Source of the DNA: Pseudidiomarina terrestris
GTDB taxonomy: Bacteria; Pseudomonadota; Gammaproteobacteria; Enterobacterales; Alteromonadaceae
Reading direction: 5' to 3'
DNA length: 64,000 nucleotides
NCBI RefSeq assembly: GCF_030466405.1
Contig: NZ_JAGGJF010000005.1
Span: 62,001-126,000, forward strand
How positions within the stretch are numbered: the first letter of the stretch is position 1; the number at the start of each line of letters is the position of its first letter. Of this stretch, positions 43,398 through 51,866 are shown one piece after another. The position numbers and the translations under genes are program-made. The notes beneath the pieces were generated by a model, which was not told the DNA's origin, did not search any database, and saw only the letters and a program-made list of their open reading frames with translations.

Positions 43398-44600
43398 ATG
43401 GCAGACACGATGACTTTTGCTCCGCAAATCAAAATTCCCGCCACCTATATGCGTGGCGGGACCTCAAAAGGGGTATTTTTCCGCCTGGACGATTTGCCAG
43501 AGGCCGCCCGGCAACCCGGGAAGGCTCGGGACAGTCTGTTGCTGCGGGTGATTGGCAGTCCGGATCCGTATGGCAAGCATACCGATGGTATGGGGGGCGC
43601 CACATCCAGCACTAGTAAAACGGTGATCTTGTCGCGTAGTACCAAACCTGATCACGATGTGGATTATCTGTTCGGGCAGGTTGCCATCGATAAGCCGTTT
43701 ATCGATTGGAGCGGTAACTGCGGTAACTTAACAGCGGCGGTGGGCTCGTTTGCAATCTCGAACGGGCTGGTGGATGCCTCTCAGATCCCTGACAACGGAA
43801 TCTGCACGGTGCGCATCTGGCAGGCCAATATCGAGAAAACCATTGTTGCGCGGGTTCCCATGAGCAATGGCGAAGTGCAGGAAACTGGTGACTTTGAGCT
43901 CGATGGTGTGACCTTTCCCGCGGCGGAAGTGCAGGTTGAGTTTATGGACCCAGCCGCGGATGACGGTGAAGGTAGCGGCGCCATGTTCCCGACCGGCAAT
44001 GTCGTGGATAACTTCGAAGTCCCCGGGCTTGGAGAGTTACAGGCAACCTTTATCAATGCCGGTATCCCGACGATTTTCGTCAATGCCGAAGCGATAGGTT
44101 ACACAGGTACCGAACTGCAAGGTGCTATTAATGAAGATCCACAAGCCTTGCAGATGTTCGAAAGCCTGCGTGCCCATGGTGCAGTGAAGATGGGCTTAAT
44201 TGACGATGTCGCAGAGGCGGGTAACCGTCAGCACACGCCGAAAATTGCCTTTGTTGCGCCGCCCCAGGATTACCTGGCCTCCAGTGGCAAACAGATCCAC
44301 CTCACGGATATCGACGTGCTGGTGCGGGCGATGTCCATGGGCAAGCTGCACCATGCCATGATGGGCACAGCGGCAGTTGCGATTGCTGCTGCGGCTGCGG
44401 TACCCGGTACTTTGGTGAATCTTGCTGCCGGTGGTGGCGATCGGACCTCAATTCGTTTCGGACATCCGTCGGGAACCTTGCAGGTTGGCGCTGAAGCCAA
44501 GCAGGCGAATGGCGAATGGACCGTTACTAAAGCCATTATGAGCCGCAGTGCGCGGGTACTGATGGAAGGTTGGGTGCGGGTTCCTGGCGACTGTTTCTGA
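43398..44600 (+). CDS. prpF: methylaconitate cis-trans isomerase PrpF
   Basis: PrpF isomerises the methylaconitate made by AcnD so that aconitase can hydrate it. The 400-residue protein has a diaminopimelate-epimerase-like double fold. It shows IPATYMRGGTSKGVFFRLDDLP at the N-terminus with the conserved Lys/Ser region, DPYGKHTDGMGGATSSTSK near residue 56, and SGNCGNLTAAVG near residue 107 with a conserved Cys. The C-terminal MMGTAAVAIAAA and HPSGTLQVG blocks fit. It follows acnD by 2 bp and ends in a TGATG overlap with ychJ, so five genes from the regulator to prpF read as one unit. Confidence 0.95.
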   Translation: MADTMTFAPQIKIPATYMRGGTSKGVFFRLDDLPEAARQPGKARDSLLLRVIGSPDPYGKHTDGMGGATSSTSKTVILSRSTKPDHDVDYLFGQVAIDKPFIDWSGNCGNLTAAVGSFAISNGLVDASQIPDNGICTVRIWQANIEKTIVARVPMSNGEVQETGDFELDGVTFPAAEVQVEFMDPAADDGEGSGAMFPTGNVVDNFEVPGLGELQATFINAGIPTIFVNAEAIGYTGTELQGAINEDPQALQMFESLRAHGAVKMGLIDDVAEAGNRQHTPKIAFVAPPQDYLASSGKQIHLTDIDVLVRAMSMGKLHHAMMGTAAVAIAAAAAVPGTLVNLAAGGGDRTSIRFGHPSGTLQVGAEAKQANGEWTVTKAIMSRSARVLMEGWVRVPGDCF

Positions 44601-44995
44601 TGCTCGGCAAAGCCCCTAAGAAATGCCCATGTGGTGGCGGGTTATACCGTAAATGTTGTGGCCGTTTTCACCCGCAAGCTGCGGGTGAAGCGGCTTTACC
44701 TTCCTCGCCGGAACAATTAATGCGTTCGCGTTACAGTGCGTTTGCGCTGGGACTAAGCGATTATCTGCTGAGCACCTGGCATCCTGATACGCGTCCGGAG
44801 CAGTTGGATCTTGCCGATAATCCCAAATGGGTGCAGCTGCAAATCGTCAGTTCAGATCAGCAAGGCGCGCAGGGACTGGTCCACTTCCGCGCCTACTTTC
44901 AGGTTGGCCAGGAGCTATCTGTTCACGATGAGCTTTCCAGCTTCGTCAAAGAACAGGGCCGCTGGTATTACTTAAAGGCAAATAACTTACCGTAA
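44600..44995 (+). CDS. ychJ: YchJ family SEC-C protein (UPF0225)
   Basis: The 131-residue protein starts with a zinc-binding SEC-C-like motif, KKCPCGGGLYRKCCGRFH. LMRSRYSAFALGLSDYLLSTWH follows, the YchJ core, with FRAYFQVG and DELSSFVKEQGRWYYL at the end. The family has unknown function and may bind nucleic acid or protein through the zinc knuckle. The ATG overlaps the prpF stop by one base. Its end overlaps the convergent DUF418 gene by 28 bp. The link to the prp operon is probably positional only. Confidence 0.85.
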   Translation: MLGKAPKKCPCGGGLYRKCCGRFHPQAAGEAALPSSPEQLMRSRYSAFALGLSDYLLSTWHPDTRPEQLDLADNPKWVQLQIVSSDQQGAQGLVHFRAYFQVGQELSVHDELSSFVKEQGRWYYLKANNLP

Positions 44996-46218
44996 GTTGC
45001 GCAGCGCCAGAGCCACTCGCACGGCCCGTATTTAAAGCGACTTAGCCACCATTTACTGAATGGAATTTGTGCCAGCCAGACGACGACCGCCAGCGCAGTC
45101 GTCGTTGCCCGCCCGTACTCACCATATAAACCCACCGCGTAGCCGTAGAATAAGCTGGTAAAGAACAGCGAATGGAATAAGTAATTGGTTAGCGCCATAC
45201 GTCCCGCCGGAGCAAGGTTTTGTAACCAGTGCTGACGCTTGTTGCGCTGCGCCTGACGTAATGCCAGCGCGATGATGGCCATATAGGCAAAGCATAAACC
45301 AAAGTTTGCGACCTGCATCAGGGTGAACGCCAGGGCGGAGTCCAGACTCGGCATCATCATTTCAATGTCGGTGCCGTAAAATCCCACGTAAAGCGCAGAC
45401 GGTAAGCCAAAAATGAGACCCCAGCGCAGCAGGTTTTTGTAGGCGGTTGGGCGTTTCTCGAACGAAGTGAAAACGCCGCTGCGGGCAAAGGACGCACCAA
45501 TCAGAAAGATCCCTAGCACGGTGGGGAAGAAGAAAATAGCACCGCCGCCGCCGTAGAGCATATTCACCTCAGCCAGGCGAGCAGCGAGAACCTCACTGTA
45601 GGAGCCGGTCGCGTAGGCTTGTTCAGCATTGCTTATCAGTGCCATGGCGGTATCCTGCATTTGCTGCTGGTCAGCAAGAGTTTGCTGAGCAAATTCTGGA
45701 GATTGCATAGCGAAGTGCATGCTGACTGCGCCAAGCCAGAACATGGCCACGGGCAACAGAAATAATGCCAGCCCCCATTTCCAGAGCCGTCCCGCTGAGC
45801 TATTGATAAAGAGTAAAAGTAGCAGTCCAACAATGGCATAGGTCAGCAAAATATCACCGCCCCAAATAAAGACCATATGGACCAGACCGAATAGCGCTAA
45901 CACCAGCAAACGGCGGAAAAACAGCCAGCGTGGATGGTCATGATTCTGCTTGGCACGATCGTAAAAGATGACAAAACCGATGCCGAATAGCAGTGAGAAC
46001 ATCGTATAGAACTTGCCCTGCACAAAGGTGAAAACCGTCCAGCCGACGCTGTGATCGAGTCCGGTAAGGCTAGTATCAAAGCCGAACATCATGGCGGTTA
46101 AGGGCCGCTGAAAAAACTCGATGTTCATTAGCAGGATACCAAGCAGGGCAAAGCCGCGAATCACATCAAGCATGTGGATCCGTTCTTTCACCCCTATGGG
46201 TTGGGTCATGTTAGTCAT
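44968..46218 (-). CDS. DUF418 family membrane protein
   Basis: The 416-residue inner-membrane protein has about ten hydrophobic helices. It opens with KERIHMLDVIRGFALLGILLMNIEFF, the typical DUF418 N-terminus that resembles acyltransferase-3 and heparan-alpha-glucosaminide acetyltransferase folds. The C-terminal block GRMALTNYLFHSL and the final PFSKWWLSRFKYGPCEWLWR stretch are also family signatures. The function is not known. Two ATGs (46218, 46209) are possible, and 46218 is kept. It overlaps the end of ychJ by 28 bp on the opposite strand. Confidence 0.88.
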   Translation of the reverse strand: MTNMTQPIGVKERIHMLDVIRGFALLGILLMNIEFFQRPLTAMMFGFDTSLTGLDHSVGWTVFTFVQGKFYTMFSLLFGIGFVIFYDRAKQNHDHPRWLFFRRLLVLALFGLVHMVFIWGGDILLTYAIVGLLLLLFINSSAGRLWKWGLALFLLPVAMFWLGAVSMHFAMQSPEFAQQTLADQQQMQDTAMALISNAEQAYATGSYSEVLAARLAEVNMLYGGGGAIFFFPTVLGIFLIGASFARSGVFTSFEKRPTAYKNLLRWGLIFGLPSALYVGFYGTDIEMMMPSLDSALAFTLMQVANFGLCFAYMAIIALALRQAQRNKRQHWLQNLAPAGRMALTNYLFHSLFFTSLFYGYAVGLYGEYGRATTTALAVVVWLAQIPFSKWWLSRFKYGPCEWLWRCATYGKLFAFK

Positions 46219-46317
46219 CTGTGAACTCTTTGTAATTGTTATTGTAGAAGCTTTTATCCTAGTCAGATTTCGGTAAAAAACAACTTAAACAGACCTTAGA
46301 TGAGTCAGTGATGAGCG

Positions 46318-48156
46318 TCAGAGTCGCAGTTTACCCGAGTGAATCAACCCATAAATTTGTTCATCGAGGGGCTGATAGCCCTGGTTGGGGTCGACCAGCA
46401 CGTACAGGCGATCGCTGATATCGCTGAGCGAAAAGCTTTCTTTTTTTAACTGACTCTTCTTCACCTTAAAGGTGGTGGTGACGTCATGGCTGTCGCGCAA
46501 ACGCACAAACCTTGGCAAAGCGTAGTCAGGCAGTTTCGACTTCAGGTGCTGATAAAAAGCGCTGGGATTAAACTCGCGGCCTTGCTGGAGAATGACTGAC
46601 ACCATCCCGGCACGGCCTTCGGTGTGCGGAACTTTAACGCCATAAACCACAGCTTCAATGACATCAGCAAAAGTGGTGATCTGTGCTTCGACCTCGGTGG
46701 TGGCGACATTTTCGGACTTCCAGCGAAAGGTATCGCCCACCCGATCGACAAAAGCAATATGACGGTAGCCCTGGTGGCGCACCAGGTCACCCGTATTGAA
46801 CCAGCAGTCACCGGCAGCGAAGACATCATTACAAAGTTTGGCACGGTTCGCTGCTTCGTTATGGGTGTAGCCATCAAAAGGCGCCCGGTCGGAGACTTCG
46901 GTAAGCAACAAGCCCACTTCACCTTTTGCTACGCGTCCTAGGCGCCCGTTGGCATCCCGTAATGGGGTTTCATTTTCAAAATCGAATTGTACGACGGCAT
47001 AGGTCATCGGCGAGAAGCCAACAGTTCGTTTTAGATTAAAGGCATTCACAAAGGCAACATTGCCTTCGCTGGCCCCGTAAAGCTCACATATGCGCGGAAT
47101 CGCAAAGCGCTCTTGAAACTCGTCCCAAAGCTCGGCGCGTAAGCCGTTGCCGATGACCCCGCGAACCGGGTTACTGGCATCCTCGGCGTGGGCAGGCTGC
47201 TGCAATAGGTAGCGGCAGAGCTCGCCCACGTATACAAAACAGGTTGCGTTAAAACGTTTGATTTCGCCCCAGAACTGGCTTGCGCTAAACCTGTCCGACA
47301 GTGCCAGGCTGCTACCGTTTAAGATCACTGAGCTCAAGGCGATGGAGAGCGCCGTGTTGTGATACAGAGGTAAGCTGTTGTAAAGGGTGTCATCGGTTTT
47401 CAGTCCCATCGCCATGCTGCCAAAGCCGATGCCTGCTTTGTACCAACGTAAGTGGGTCATAGCCGCAGCTTTGGGCAGCCCGGCGGTGCCTGAGGTCAAC
47501 ACATAAAAGCAGTTATCGCCAAGCGGCAAGGACGCGGTTTGTTCAGGGTTTTCATCGCGCCTGGGATCGATCAAAGAGTTGATGGCAATGTAACGTGCTG
47601 TGGTAGCAGTTAGGTCGGCGTCAGGCGTTAGGCTTAACTGACAGCTGGTGGGGAGCTCGACTTCAATTTCACCGAGCTGCGGAGCAAATTCAGCAGCGGC
47701 GATGAGCAACCGCGGTTGGATGACGTTAATGCTATGTAGCAGTTGCTCACCACGCTGCTTATGATTGAGCATGCCCGCAACAGCACCTAACTTATTGAGG
47801 GCAAAAGCCCAGGCGAGTTGCTCCGGCGAATTGCGAAATAGTAGTCCCACACAATCGCCACGTTCAATGCCATAGGCATGGAGCGCATGGGCAAGCTGAT
47901 TCACCCAGCGATTAAATTCAAAATAGGTATAGGTTTTAATAGCAATCTCTGACGCAGGGTCAGCGACCTTTAAGAACACTCGCTCGGGATGACGAGCTGC
48001 AGCTCGTTGAAGAAAGTAGCCAGTCGAACCGCGCTGATGCTTCTTGGCCCGCGCAATCTGGAGCAGCGTCACAAAAAAGCGTGGTAAGCGCGGCACGAAG
48101 CGAATAAAGGCTCCACCGAGGTCAAAGAATGAAAATGTTGGTTTAGTTTTTGCCAT
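46318..48156 (-). CDS. long-chain acyl-CoA synthetase (FATP-like AMP-binding protein)
   Basis: The 612-residue adenylate-forming enzyme activates fatty acids to acyl-CoA. The AMP-binding P-loop is TSGTAGLPKAAAMTHLRW near residue 220, with Ala in place of the usual second Thr. The conserved Glu block is CELYGASEGNVAFVN near residue 365, and NTGDLVRHQGYRHIAFVDRVGDTFRWKSENVATTEVE near residue 450 is the adenylate-binding and hinge region. Start, spacing and length suit the FATP/long-chain synthetase branch rather than FadD. The N-terminal hydrophobic stretch suggests membrane association. It diverges from tspO. Confidence 0.87.
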   Translation of the reverse strand: MAKTKPTFSFFDLGGAFIRFVPRLPRFFVTLLQIARAKKHQRGSTGYFLQRAAARHPERVFLKVADPASEIAIKTYTYFEFNRWVNQLAHALHAYGIERGDCVGLLFRNSPEQLAWAFALNKLGAVAGMLNHKQRGEQLLHSINVIQPRLLIAAAEFAPQLGEIEVELPTSCQLSLTPDADLTATTARYIAINSLIDPRRDENPEQTASLPLGDNCFYVLTSGTAGLPKAAAMTHLRWYKAGIGFGSMAMGLKTDDTLYNSLPLYHNTALSIALSSVILNGSSLALSDRFSASQFWGEIKRFNATCFVYVGELCRYLLQQPAHAEDASNPVRGVIGNGLRAELWDEFQERFAIPRICELYGASEGNVAFVNAFNLKRTVGFSPMTYAVVQFDFENETPLRDANGRLGRVAKGEVGLLLTEVSDRAPFDGYTHNEAANRAKLCNDVFAAGDCWFNTGDLVRHQGYRHIAFVDRVGDTFRWKSENVATTEVEAQITTFADVIEAVVYGVKVPHTEGRAGMVSVILQQGREFNPSAFYQHLKSKLPDYALPRFVRLRDSHDVTTTFKVKKSQLKKESFSLSDISDRLYVLVDPNQGYQPLDEQIYGLIHSGKLRL

Positions 48157-48261
48157 TGGGGTAAAAAACCATCCAAATTGTCCGTTAATTCGTATTCTGT
48201 CTGAAATTCACTAAGATAGAAATGCTATGTTGAAAAATAGTCATAAACTAGAGGGCGTTTT

Positions 48262-48750
48262 ATGTCATTAATGAAACAGATTGGCGGTTTACTTGGCTGG
48301 CTGGCATTGTCATTTATTGTGGCTGCAATCGGCGGTTGGGGCTCGGCCAATGCGCCGGTTTTCTATCGTGAGCTGACCTTACCGGACTGGGCACCGGCAG
48401 CTTGGTTATTTGGTCCCGTATGGACCGCACTGTACACCATGATGGCCATTGCCGCCTGGTTGGTCTGGCGGGAATACGGCTTTACGGGGTTGGCTAAGCG
48501 CGCATTACAGGTGAATCTGGTACAACTGGCCCTGAATATGCTCTGGAGCTGGTTATTTTTTGCCTGGTACCTGGGTGCGGTAAGCTTCGTAGAAATCATT
48601 CTGCTCTGGTGTGCCATCCTGGCCACTATCGTACTTTACTGGCGTCTAAACAAGGCTGCAGCGATTCTGATGCTTCCTTATCTGGCCTGGGTAAGCTTCG
48701 CGATGGCCTTAAATTACAGCATCTGGCAGCTGAATCCTTACGTTTTGTAA
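48262..48750 (+). CDS. TspO/MBR family protein
   Basis: The 162-residue membrane protein has five predicted helices and the TspO family pattern: ANAPVFYRELTLPDWAPAAWLFGPVWTALYTMMAIAAWLVWRE in the first half, then NMLWSWLFFAWYLGAVSFVEIILLW. Members bind porphyrins and cholesterol-like molecules and act in stress or tetrapyrrole control, and the ligand here is not known. AGAGGG lies 7 nt before the start. It stands alone, followed by a BON-domain gene after 81 bp. hemH and haem-related genes are far away in the window. Confidence 0.88.
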   Translation: MSLMKQIGGLLGWLALSFIVAAIGGWGSANAPVFYRELTLPDWAPAAWLFGPVWTALYTMMAIAAWLVWREYGFTGLAKRALQVNLVQLALNMLWSWLFFAWYLGAVSFVEIILLWCAILATIVLYWRLNKAAAILMLPYLAWVSFAMALNYSIWQLNPYVL

Positions 48751-48792
48751 GCACTGCAAAGTATCCGTAAAGCACCGACAAAGCTAAAAGGG

Positions 48793-48808
48793 CTTCACTA
48801 TAGTGAAG
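48793..48808. promoter_or_regulatory. 16-bp perfect palindrome with a -10-like core before a BON gene
   Basis: CTTCACTATAGTGAAG is a perfect palindrome whose centre provides TATAGT (48799-48804) as a possible -10. CCGACA at 48775-48780 could act as a poor -35 with an 18-bp spacer. It lies 24 bp before the BON gene start. A related TATAGT doublet precedes the second BON gene at 59739-59750. Confidence 0.4.
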
Positions 48809-48831
48809 ATGAACCTAACAGGAGGTGTTTT

Positions 48832-49206
48832 ATGAAAAACCTACGTATCGCAAGTTTAATTGCCGGTGTATTCACCGCAACACTGGGGTCTGCCGCTGTT
48901 GCAGCCACTGTTGAATATGCGCAGCAACATGCTGAAAATGCAGCAAGCTCTACTGAGACCGCAGTGGAAGAGACCAAAGGTTACCTAAGTGACGCCGCGC
49001 TCACCACTAAAGTTAAATCTACAATTCTGGCGAGTGACGCGTTAAATGTTATTGAGGTTAACGTGGAAACCAGTAACGGCATTGTGCAGTTGAGTGGTTT
49101 TGTTAAGCAAGAAGAGGATATCGATACCGCTGAGCGGATTTCGCGCGGTATTGAAGGAGTAAAAGATGTCAAAAATGACATCAAGGTAAAGACCGAAGCT
49201 TCTTAG
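48832..49206 (+). CDS. BON domain periplasmic protein (first copy)
   Basis: The 124-residue protein has a signal peptide (cleavage near AVAA-TV) and one BON domain, from SDAALTTKVKSTILASDAL near residue 52 to GVKDVKNDIKVK at the end. BON proteins are thought to bind membranes or phospholipids under stress, as OsmY does in E. coli. GGAGGTG gives a strong ribosome binding site. It is a paralogue of the BON gene at 59790-60140, with a similar domain order and single BON. A terminator follows directly. Confidence 0.88.
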   Translation: MKNLRIASLIAGVFTATLGSAAVAATVEYAQQHAENAASSTETAVEETKGYLSDAALTTKVKSTILASDALNVIEVNVETSNGIVQLSGFVKQEEDIDTAERISRGIEGVKDVKNDIKVKTEAS

Positions 49207-49244
49207 TTTAAAGTAAAAGCAAGTTCGATCTCTCCCGAGAGGAG

Positions 49245-49276
49245 CCCCGTACAGAGGGACTTGTACGGGGTTTTTT
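49245..49276 (+). terminator. intrinsic terminator of the first BON gene
   Basis: CCCCGTACA and TGTACGGGG form a perfect 9-bp stem around an 8-nt loop, followed by TTTTTT. It lies 38 bp after the BON gene stop and 17 bp before the end of the convergent selO gene. Confidence 0.88.
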
Positions 49277-49293
49277 ATGTCGATAAACGCGTA

Positions 49294-50763
49294 TCAGGTG
49301 CCGCAGAAGGTGCGTGGGACCGCTTGTTCGGGCGTTGCCGGCTGAAAGAAATCTCCGGCATTGTCCTGTTCGACAAAAGGTGTGCGCAAAACCTCATTCA
49401 GTTGATTAAACAACGCCAGCGAACCCTCTTGTACCGCTTCCTCAATCGCCGCTTCAACCAGGTGATTACGAGGAATGTAAGCCGGGTTTATGCGATTGAG
49501 TTTAGTTTGTGCACTGCTCATTGAAGCATGCTCAGCCATAATGGCCTGCTGCCATCGCTGATGCCAGTCTTGCCAGGCCTGGCTGTTCTCGAACAAGTCT
49601 GCGAGCCGTTTGGGGTCAGAATCACCAAGCAAGCGAAACGCCAGCGTAAAGTCGACCTGCTGTTGTTGCATGAGCTCAAGATAATCCTGAGTGAGTACTT
49701 TAGCGTCAGCGTCAGCGCCGGGCAGACCAATTTTTGCTGTCATACGTTGCCAGTAATAGCCCTCATAGATCTGCTGAAACTGCTCTATGGCAGCAGTTGC
49801 CTGCTTGATAGCACCCTTAGCATCATCCGTATCATCCGCTCCCACCTTGATAAGCGGCAATAGTGTTTCGGCAAAGCGGGCGAGATTCCAGACGCCGATA
49901 CCCGGCTGATTCTGATACGCATAACGACCCCGCCGGTCGATAAAGCTAAAGACCGTGGCCGGATCGTAGGCTTCCATAAACGCACAGGGACCGTAATCAA
50001 TGGTTTCCCCTGAGAGGGTCATGTTGTCAGTGTTCATTACGCCATGAATAAAGCCCAGACTCATCCACTGCGCGATCAGTTGCGCCTGGCGATCGATCAC
50101 GGCCTCAAGCAACGCTAAATAGGGATCCTCAGCATTGGCACAGTGGGGGTAGTGACGGTCGATGACGTAATCGGCGAACTTCTTCAGTAAATCACGTTCT
50201 TTAAACGCCAGCACGTATTGTGCCGTTCCTACTCTTAAGTGACTGGCAGCGACGCGCGTCAATATGGCGCCGGGCAGAGCTTCTTCACGCTGTACCAGCT
50301 CACCCGTGGCAACAGCCGCCAGTGCCCGGGTGGTGGGCACTCCCAGCCGGTGCATGGCTTCACTAAGAAGATACTCACGTAGGACCGGTCCGATGGGAGA
50401 GCGACCATCACCACCGCGTGAATAAGGGGTACGCCCGGAACCTTTGAGCTGGATATCGTAACGCCGTCCATCGTTACCGATGACTTCAGTTAGCAAGACT
50501 GCGCGGCCATCGCCTAACTGAGGCACATAGTTGGCAAACTGATGGCCCGCGTAGGCGAGGGCGTGGGGTTGCGCCCAGTCGGGCACCTGGTTGCCGGAAA
50601 AGATCTGTAAGCCATCGTCGCTAGCACGCTGGGCCGCTGGGATAGCCAGTTGCTCAGCGAGCTCATCATTAAAGGCGATCCACTGCGGATTCATCACCGG
50701 GGTCGGCTCCACAGCCGCCGTCAGGCGCGGGTCTAAACGCGGGTAGCTTTGCTCGGCTTTCAT
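49294..50763 (-). CDS. selO: protein adenylyltransferase SelO (YdiU)
   Basis: SelO is a pseudokinase-fold enzyme that attaches AMP to protein Ser, Thr and Tyr residues and supports oxidative stress resistance. The 489-residue protein carries QLKGSGRTPYSRGGDGRSP near residue 105, LREYLLSEAMHRLGVPTTRALA near residue 128, FIHGVMNTDNMTLSGETIDYGPC near residue 238 and FNDELAEQLAIP near residue 30. The C-terminal Cys (FCGT) occupies the place of the CxS-like redox end of the family. GCAAGGAGATG gives the ribosome binding site. The gene is convergent with the BON gene and stands before a LysR gene in the same direction. Confidence 0.92.
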   Translation of the reverse strand: MKAEQSYPRLDPRLTAAVEPTPVMNPQWIAFNDELAEQLAIPAAQRASDDGLQIFSGNQVPDWAQPHALAYAGHQFANYVPQLGDGRAVLLTEVIGNDGRRYDIQLKGSGRTPYSRGGDGRSPIGPVLREYLLSEAMHRLGVPTTRALAAVATGELVQREEALPGAILTRVAASHLRVGTAQYVLAFKERDLLKKFADYVIDRHYPHCANAEDPYLALLEAVIDRQAQLIAQWMSLGFIHGVMNTDNMTLSGETIDYGPCAFMEAYDPATVFSFIDRRGRYAYQNQPGIGVWNLARFAETLLPLIKVGADDTDDAKGAIKQATAAIEQFQQIYEGYYWQRMTAKIGLPGADADAKVLTQDYLELMQQQQVDFTLAFRLLGDSDPKRLADLFENSQAWQDWHQRWQQAIMAEHASMSSAQTKLNRINPAYIPRNHLVEAAIEEAVQEGSLALFNQLNEVLRTPFVEQDNAGDFFQPATPEQAVPRTFCGT

Positions 50764-50859
50764 TACATCTCCTTGCTAAAACGGGCAGTTCGAATCTACC
50801 ATCTGGGCAGTGGTTATTATCCTAACATTGTTTGCCCAAAAAACGTTGCTGTCTGCTAT

Positions 50860-51744
50860 TCAGGATAGATGCTGTGTTGCCTGGAGCAAGCTGGGAAGCA
50901 GTGGATGTTGATATTTGCGGCTCAGGGTAACTGCGTAAAAGTTTTCAAATGAATTGGGTAATTCAAAGCGCTTGCTAAGCAAGCCGGACAGAAGTTCATC
51001 GCGCACCACCACGGCTGGCATCACCGCCAAAGCACCACTATCGCGGGCCAGCAGGCGCAGCATGGCCATGTCATCGGCCTCGGCGATAATATCGGGTGCC
51101 AGCTCGTGCTGGGTACAGAAGGATTCAAAGGTTGCCCTTAACGGCGAAGCGTAGGAGGGCACCACCCAACGTTGCTCACGGTAACTGGCATCGATCTGAG
51201 TGGGTAAGTGGGCCAGCGGCTGCGGTGCGATCACGCTGACCGGCTGGCGGGCCAATAGCTGCGATTGCCAGGCAATTTCATCGTTACTGGGTAACTCATG
51301 ATTGGTCAGAATGATATCCAGCTGATGCTGCGCTAACAGCTCCTGCAATTCCGGTTGCGGCCGTGCGATCAGTTGAAAGTGCACATCGTTCTGCTGCATC
51401 AAGGGTTGAATGAAGGTATCAATAAAATTACGGGACATACTTGATAGCACCCCGATTTTCAGACTCGGCAGAGCAAGCGTGCCTTGTTTCAATAATTGTT
51501 GCAGCTCCTCGCCACGCTGAAAAATATCTTCCGCATAATTGAGTACGGTTTGTCCTAGTTCGGTGAGCACCAAAGTGCGACCTTCCCGGGTAAACAGCGG
51601 CTGCCCTATGCTATGTTCGAGCTGATTGATCTGTGCCGATAATGCCGACTGAGAAATCGCCAGCTGCTGTGCGGTTGCGGTTAGATTGCCATGCTTTGCA
51701 ACCCGCCAGAAATAGTAAAGGTGGTGGTAATTCAAACGTGACAC
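50860..51744 (-). CDS. LysR family regulator, NhaR-like
   Basis: The 294-residue protein starts from a GTG and has an N-terminal winged helix (LNYHHLYYFWRVAKHGNLTATAQQLAISQSALSAQINQLE). The substrate domain of the NhaR-like group follows, and such proteins are activators that sense small ions or metabolites. It is divergent from dabB-dabA across a 122-bp AT-rich gap that carries an inverted repeat (51765-51783). LysR regulators are often divergent from dab genes, so control of inorganic carbon uptake is likely. The effector is not known. GGGGGC lies about 7 nt before the GTG. Confidence 0.88.
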   Translation of the reverse strand: MSRLNYHHLYYFWRVAKHGNLTATAQQLAISQSALSAQINQLEHSIGQPLFTREGRTLVLTELGQTVLNYAEDIFQRGEELQQLLKQGTLALPSLKIGVLSSMSRNFIDTFIQPLMQQNDVHFQLIARPQPELQELLAQHQLDIILTNHELPSNDEIAWQSQLLARQPVSVIAPQPLAHLPTQIDASYREQRWVVPSYASPLRATFESFCTQHELAPDIIAEADDMAMLRLLARDSGALAVMPAVVVRDELLSGLLSKRFELPNSFENFYAVTLSRKYQHPLLPSLLQATQHLS

Positions 51745-51764
51745 AACAAGCCCCCTGCATTAAT

Positions 51765-51783
51765 CGTTCGTTAAAATAGAACG
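51765..51783. promoter_or_regulatory. candidate LysR-type operator between the regulator and dabB
   Basis: CGTTC-N9-GAACG is an inverted repeat in the divergent gap. It is followed by an AT-rich stretch with a second IR (AATATAT-N11-ATATATT, starting near 51792). The arrangement suits LysR binding and promoter DNA, but no binding evidence exists. Confidence 0.4.
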
Positions 51784-51866
51784 TAACTATAGAATATATG
51801 TATTTTATAAATATATTTCAATAGCGCACAATGCCGCCATAACAAAATATGGAAGTTGGAGGCATT